A stretch of 64,000 nt of DNA from Acidithiobacillus sp. YTS05 (GTDB lineage: Bacteria; Pseudomonadota; Gammaproteobacteria; Acidithiobacillales; Acidithiobacillaceae). Positions 61,263 to 64,000 of the stretch are shown here, in pieces (position 1 is the first letter of the stretch; the number at the start of each line of letters is the position of its first letter). The notes under the pieces were generated by a model, which did no database searches, was not told where the DNA came from, and saw nothing but the letters and a program-made list of their open reading frames with translations. The stretch covers positions 1,302,001 to 1,366,000 of the forward strand of contig NZ_CP094359.1 of NCBI RefSeq assembly GCF_024396695.1, in the 5' to 3' direction. The position numbers and the translations under genes were made by a program.

Positions 61263-62126
61263 CTGCACGAGAGAAGCAGACAGAATCAGCGCTGCCCCCG
61301 CGATTTCGATAAAGCTCATTGATTGATTTGCCCAAATCCAGGCAGAGACAGCACCCACAATGACCTCGATTGGCATAATCACTGCAGAAATACGGATGGG
61401 TAAACGGCTGACCCCATAGATGGTGCTGGCGGTAGCGAAACCGACCCAGAACCAAGCGAAGAGGGGAAGGAAGAGTACTGGCCAGTGGGGCGCGGCTGGC
61501 CAAGCCTCATTGACGGCGAAGGCCAAGGCAATAATGGCGCAACCCCACCAGATGGCGACCGCCCGGATGAGGTCAGAGCTGAGACTGGCCCCGCGCAGCA
61601 CGACGTTACTCAAGGCAAAGGCAAAGCCGCTGCTCACGGCAAAAAACAGCGTGACCAGCCCGGCTGTGCGCAGATCCAGATTTCCCTGCACAACCACCAG
61701 TACGGTGCCGGACACCGCGAGCAGCACGGCCAAGGCGCCGCGCCAGCCGATGGCCTCTTTCAGGAAGACGCGGGCGAGCAATACCGCCCAGACCGGCGAC
61801 AGGTAAAAAAGCAGCAGGACGATGACGACCTGCCCGTGAAATAGGGCCATCATGAACGCCACATTGGTCCAGCCACCAAACAGTGCGAGCCAGAAAAGGC
61901 TGCGCCAATCGCCACGACGGACTTTGTGCACGCCACGCCGCCAGGCCAAAAGGCTCCCAGCCGCGGCCAGCAAAAGATAGGTGATGGCGATCAACCACGG
62001 CCCACCAAAGCCTTGCGCGGTAAAAAAGTGCAAGGGCCACCAATAGGTGCCCCATAGGCCAGCGCCCAGAATCAGGCTCAAAACCGGCAATAGCTGCGTA
62101 GAATGTGCTGAGGAACTCCCGGACAC
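61236..62126 (-). CDS. EamA/DMT-family transporter
   Basis: A 296-residue drug/metabolite transporter with ten membrane segments in two EamA repeats (about 10-140 and 150-285). LYLSPVWAVLLARVFLKEAIGWRGALAV is the typical end of the first repeat, and MPIEVIVGAVSAWIWANQ of the second. Such proteins export amino acids, nucleosides or other small metabolites; substrate unknown. It starts with GTG at 62126, the only start before the first membrane segment at a sensible distance. Convergent overlap with gph at its 3' end. Confidence 0.85.
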   Translation of the reverse strand: MSGSSSAHSTQLLPVLSLILGAGLWGTYWWPLHFFTAQGFGGPWLIAITYLLLAAAGSLLAWRRGVHKVRRGDWRSLFWLALFGGWTNVAFMMALFHGQVVIVLLLFYLSPVWAVLLARVFLKEAIGWRGALAVLLAVSGTVLVVVQGNLDLRTAGLVTLFFAVSSGFAFALSNVVLRGASLSSDLIRAVAIWWGCAIIALAFAVNEAWPAAPHWPVLFLPLFAWFWVGFATASTIYGVSRLPIRISAVIMPIEVIVGAVSAWIWANQSMSFIEIAGAALILSASLVQLIRQKAGA

Positions 62127-62216
62127 TTGTCAGCGCTGCCTGCTTGGCCCAAACTTTTGCGGATGAATCATGTTCACTCAGATCCCGTGACGCGCTGATG
62201 GGGAGGCGATTGTAAA

Positions 62217-63395
62217 ATGAACCCACGACTGTCGTCACTGCAGGCATACCCCTTTGAGCGTCTGCGCGATTTGCTGGCCGGTGTACACCCCCCGGCCCTA
62301 CCCCTGATCGATTTTTCCATCGGGGAACCGCGGCATCCTGCTCCCGCCCTGGTGGTGGAAAGTATCATCGAACATCTGCATGGCCTTGCGGAGTACCCCA
62401 AAGTACTCGGCGCGGACACCTTGCGTGAGGCGATCGCCGCCTGGGCGTCCCGGCGCTTCACCCTGCCCGAGGGCTTCCTCGATCCCGAAAAGCACATTTT
62501 GCCTGCCAACGGCAGTCGTGAGGCGTTGTTCAGCGTTGCCCAGGCACTGACGGATAGTGGCTCCGGCAAGGATCTGATTCTGTTACCCAACCCTTTCTAT
62601 CAGATCTACGAGGGCGCAGCGATCCTCGCGGGGGCGCAACCGTACTATCTCAATTGCGAGGCAAGCGGCCAACCGGACTACCGGGCGGTAGCGCCGGAGA
62701 TCTGGCAGCGTTGTGCCCTGCTCTATGTGAACAGCCCACACAATCCCACCGGGGCTGCCTTGCAGGCGGAGGATTGGGATTTTCTGGTCGCCACGGCGCG
62801 GCAATATGATTTCATTTTGGCGGCGGATGAATGCTACAGCGAGATCTACTTCGATACCCCTCCGGCTGGGGTACTGAGCGCCGCAGCCCGCAGCGGCTCT
62901 TTGAGCAAGGTTTTGGCATTTCACAGCCTCTCCAAGCGTTCCAGTATCCCCGGTGCGCGCAGCGGCTTCGTTGCCGGTGACGCAGAGCTGTTGGCGGCTT
63001 TCCGGCTCTATCGCACCTACCTGGGTAATGCCATGCCGCCCTTCATCCAGGCCGCGTCGGCGGCGGCCTGGGGCGACGAAAAACATGTCATTGCCATGCG
63101 CGAGGACTACGCAGAGAAATTTGCGGCGGCGGCAGAAATCCTGGGTGATCTCCTCCCCGTCGAACGTCCCGATGGTGGCTTTTATCTCTGGTTGCAGGTG
63201 GGCGATGGCGAGGCCTTTACCCGCGATCTCTACGCGGTCCAACACGTACGCTGCCTGCCCGGCACCTATCTGGCACGTGCGGCGCATGGGGCCCATCCTG
63301 GCGTCGAGCGCGTGCGCATCGCCCTGGTTGGTCCTCTGGACATTTGTCGTGAAGGGCTGATCAGAATCCGTAAGTTTCTCCAAACATTCTCTTGA
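62217..63395 (+). CDS. dapC: Succinyldiaminopimelate aminotransferase DapC
   Basis: A 392-residue class I PLP aminotransferase. [23 protein letters not shown] and the PLP lysine in [19 protein letters not shown] are present; RSSIPG and [12 protein letters not shown] are typical of the DapC group of beta- and gammaproteobacteria. It makes N-succinyl-LL-diaminopimelate precursors for lysine and murein. The following dapD catalyses the step just before it, which secures the call. GGGAGG lies ten bases before the ATG. Confidence 0.93.
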   Translation: MNPRLSSLQAYPFERLRDLLAGVHPPALPLIDFSIGEPRHPAPALVVESIIEHLHGLAEYPKVLGADTLREAIAAWASRRFTLPEGFLDPEKHILPANGSREALFSVAQALTDSGSGKDLILLPNPFYQIYEGAAILAGAQPYYLNCEASGQPDYRAVAPEIWQRCALLYVNSPHNPTGAALQAEDWDFLVATARQYDFILAADECYSEIYFDTPPAGVLSAAARSGSLSKVLAFHSLSKRSSIPGARSGFVAGDAELLAAFRLYRTYLGNAMPPFIQAASAAAWGDEKHVIAMREDYAEKFAAAAEILGDLLPVERPDGGFYLWLQVGDGEAFTRDLYAVQHVRCLPGTYLARAAHGAHPGVERVRIALVGPLDICREGLIRIRKFLQTFS

Positions 63396-63415
63396 TCCTA
63401 AAAGGAAATTATCTA

Positions 63416-64000
63416 GTGACTGCATTGCAAGAAATCATTGATACGGCCTGGGAACAGCGGGCCGAAATTTCCCCCAAACAGGCCCCTGCAGAGCTGCGCG
63501 AGGCGGTGCATCAGGTACTGGAGGGGCTCGACAAGGGCGTGCTGCGCGTGGCCGAAAAGATCGATAGGCAGTGGCACACCCATCAGTGGATCAAGAAAGC
63601 GGTGCTGCTCTCCTTTCGCCTGCAAGACAATTTCCGCATGAATGGTGGCGAGACACAGTATTACGACAAAGTGCCAGGCAAGTTCAGCGATTACAACAGC
63701 AACGACTTCCGCACTGGCGGATTTCGCGTGGTGCCACCCGCGACCGTGCGCAAAGGGGCATTCATTGGTCGCAATTGCGTGCTCATGCCCTCCTTCGTCA
63801 ACATCGGCGCCTATGTCGATGAGGGTACGATGGTCGACACCTGGGCGACGGTGGGTTCCTGCGCGCAGATCGGTAAGAATGTGCATCTCTCCGGTGGCGT
63901 CGGCATCGGCGGCGTGCTCGAGCCACTCCAGGCCAACCCTACCATCATCGAAGACAACTGCTTCATCGGCGCCCGCTCCGAAGTGGTGGAAGGAGTGATC
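63416..64000 (+). CDS. dapD: Tetrahydrodipicolinate N-succinyltransferase (partial)
   Basis: The first 195 codons of dapD, cut by the window edge. Translation begins at GTG (63416) after AAAGGAAA; the product starts (M)[19 protein letters not shown], like known Dap[15 protein letters not shown] and the left-handed beta-helix hexapeptide repeats ([26 protein letters not shown], in parts) follow, with [16 protein letters not shown] near the active site. It transfers succinyl from succinyl-CoA to tetrahydrodipicolinate in the succinylase branch of lysine/DAP synthesis. Confidence 0.96.
   Translation, partial: MTALQEIIDTAWEQRAEISPKQAPAELREAVHQVLEGLDKGVLRVAEKIDRQWHTHQWIKKAVLLSFRLQDNFRMNGGETQYYDKVPGKFSDYNSNDFRTGGFRVVPPATVRKGAFIGRNCVLMPSFVNIGAYVDEGTMVDTWATVGSCAQIGKNVHLSGGVGIGGVLEPLQANPTIIEDNCFIGARSEVVEGVI

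Overview
The window looks like chromosome of an Acidithiobacillus-type acidophilic sulfur oxidiser. The best evidence is the sulfide:quinone reductase at 30392-31702: its three key cysteines fall at residues 128, 160 and 356, the numbering described for the A. ferrooxidans enzyme. Supporting context is a stand-alone persulfide-dioxygenase-like protein, a CbbY-type phosphatase, LPS heptose synthesis (Gram-negative envelope), a ubiquinone methyltransferase and GC-rich, tightly packed genes with many ATGA, GTGA and TTGA overlaps. No plasmid, phage or CRISPR module is present.

Layout. (1) 1-3.8 kb is an accessory segment: an IS66-like mosaic remnant, then a five-gene minus-strand operon in which every junction overlaps by 1-4 bases (metallo-beta-lactamase, ArsR regulator, MFS carrier, unknown 95-aa protein, GDCCVxC protein), then a frameshifted transposase remnant and a possible integrase tail next to tRNA-Leu(UAA). 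(2) 3.9-9 kb holds small secreted proteins (Sel1 repeats, Lys/Ala-rich, Met-rich), an MsbA-like ABC exporter, an SDR and a TRIC-type membrane protein. (3) 9-14.7 kb is an SOS mutagenesis cassette, lexA-imuA-imuB-dnaE2, behind a perfect CTGT-N8-ACAG LexA box. (4) 14.8-22.6 kb is an amino-acid/proline block: putA and an APC permease on the minus strand, divergent from a second APC permease translationally coupled to proB. (5) 22.6-33.3 kb: MscS-like channel, diiron ferritin-like protein and QueC-like PP-loop protein (minus), then yciO, site-2 protease, trpS, scpA, scpB, sqr, rluB and an Nth-family glycosylase (plus). (6) 33.3-41.5 kb: lysR-sfsA-map-glnD-hflD on the minus strand, a TDT-family transporter divergent from lysR, an EcsC-family protein and dksA. 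(7) 41.6-51.8 kb: cbbY, a Fur-family regulator, bcp, phoH-like, speA, a FAH-family hydrolase, a Kef/CPA2 antiporter, hldD and a UDP-glucuronate-epimerase-like gene. (8) 51.8-58.5 kb: desaturase, two Ser/Ala-rich lipoproteins (one carrying cytochrome c), AmpG-like MFS, DUF3293, an unknown gene, NlpC/P60 and MltB cell-wall enzymes. (9) 58.6-64 kb: mtaD-ubiG-gph, an EamA transporter, dapC and the start of dapD.

Most of the window is ordinary core metabolism. The accessory operon at the left edge and several lineage-specific envelope proteins are the parts most likely to hold undescribed biology. All assignments come from reading the sequence and recalling family motifs; no database search was run.
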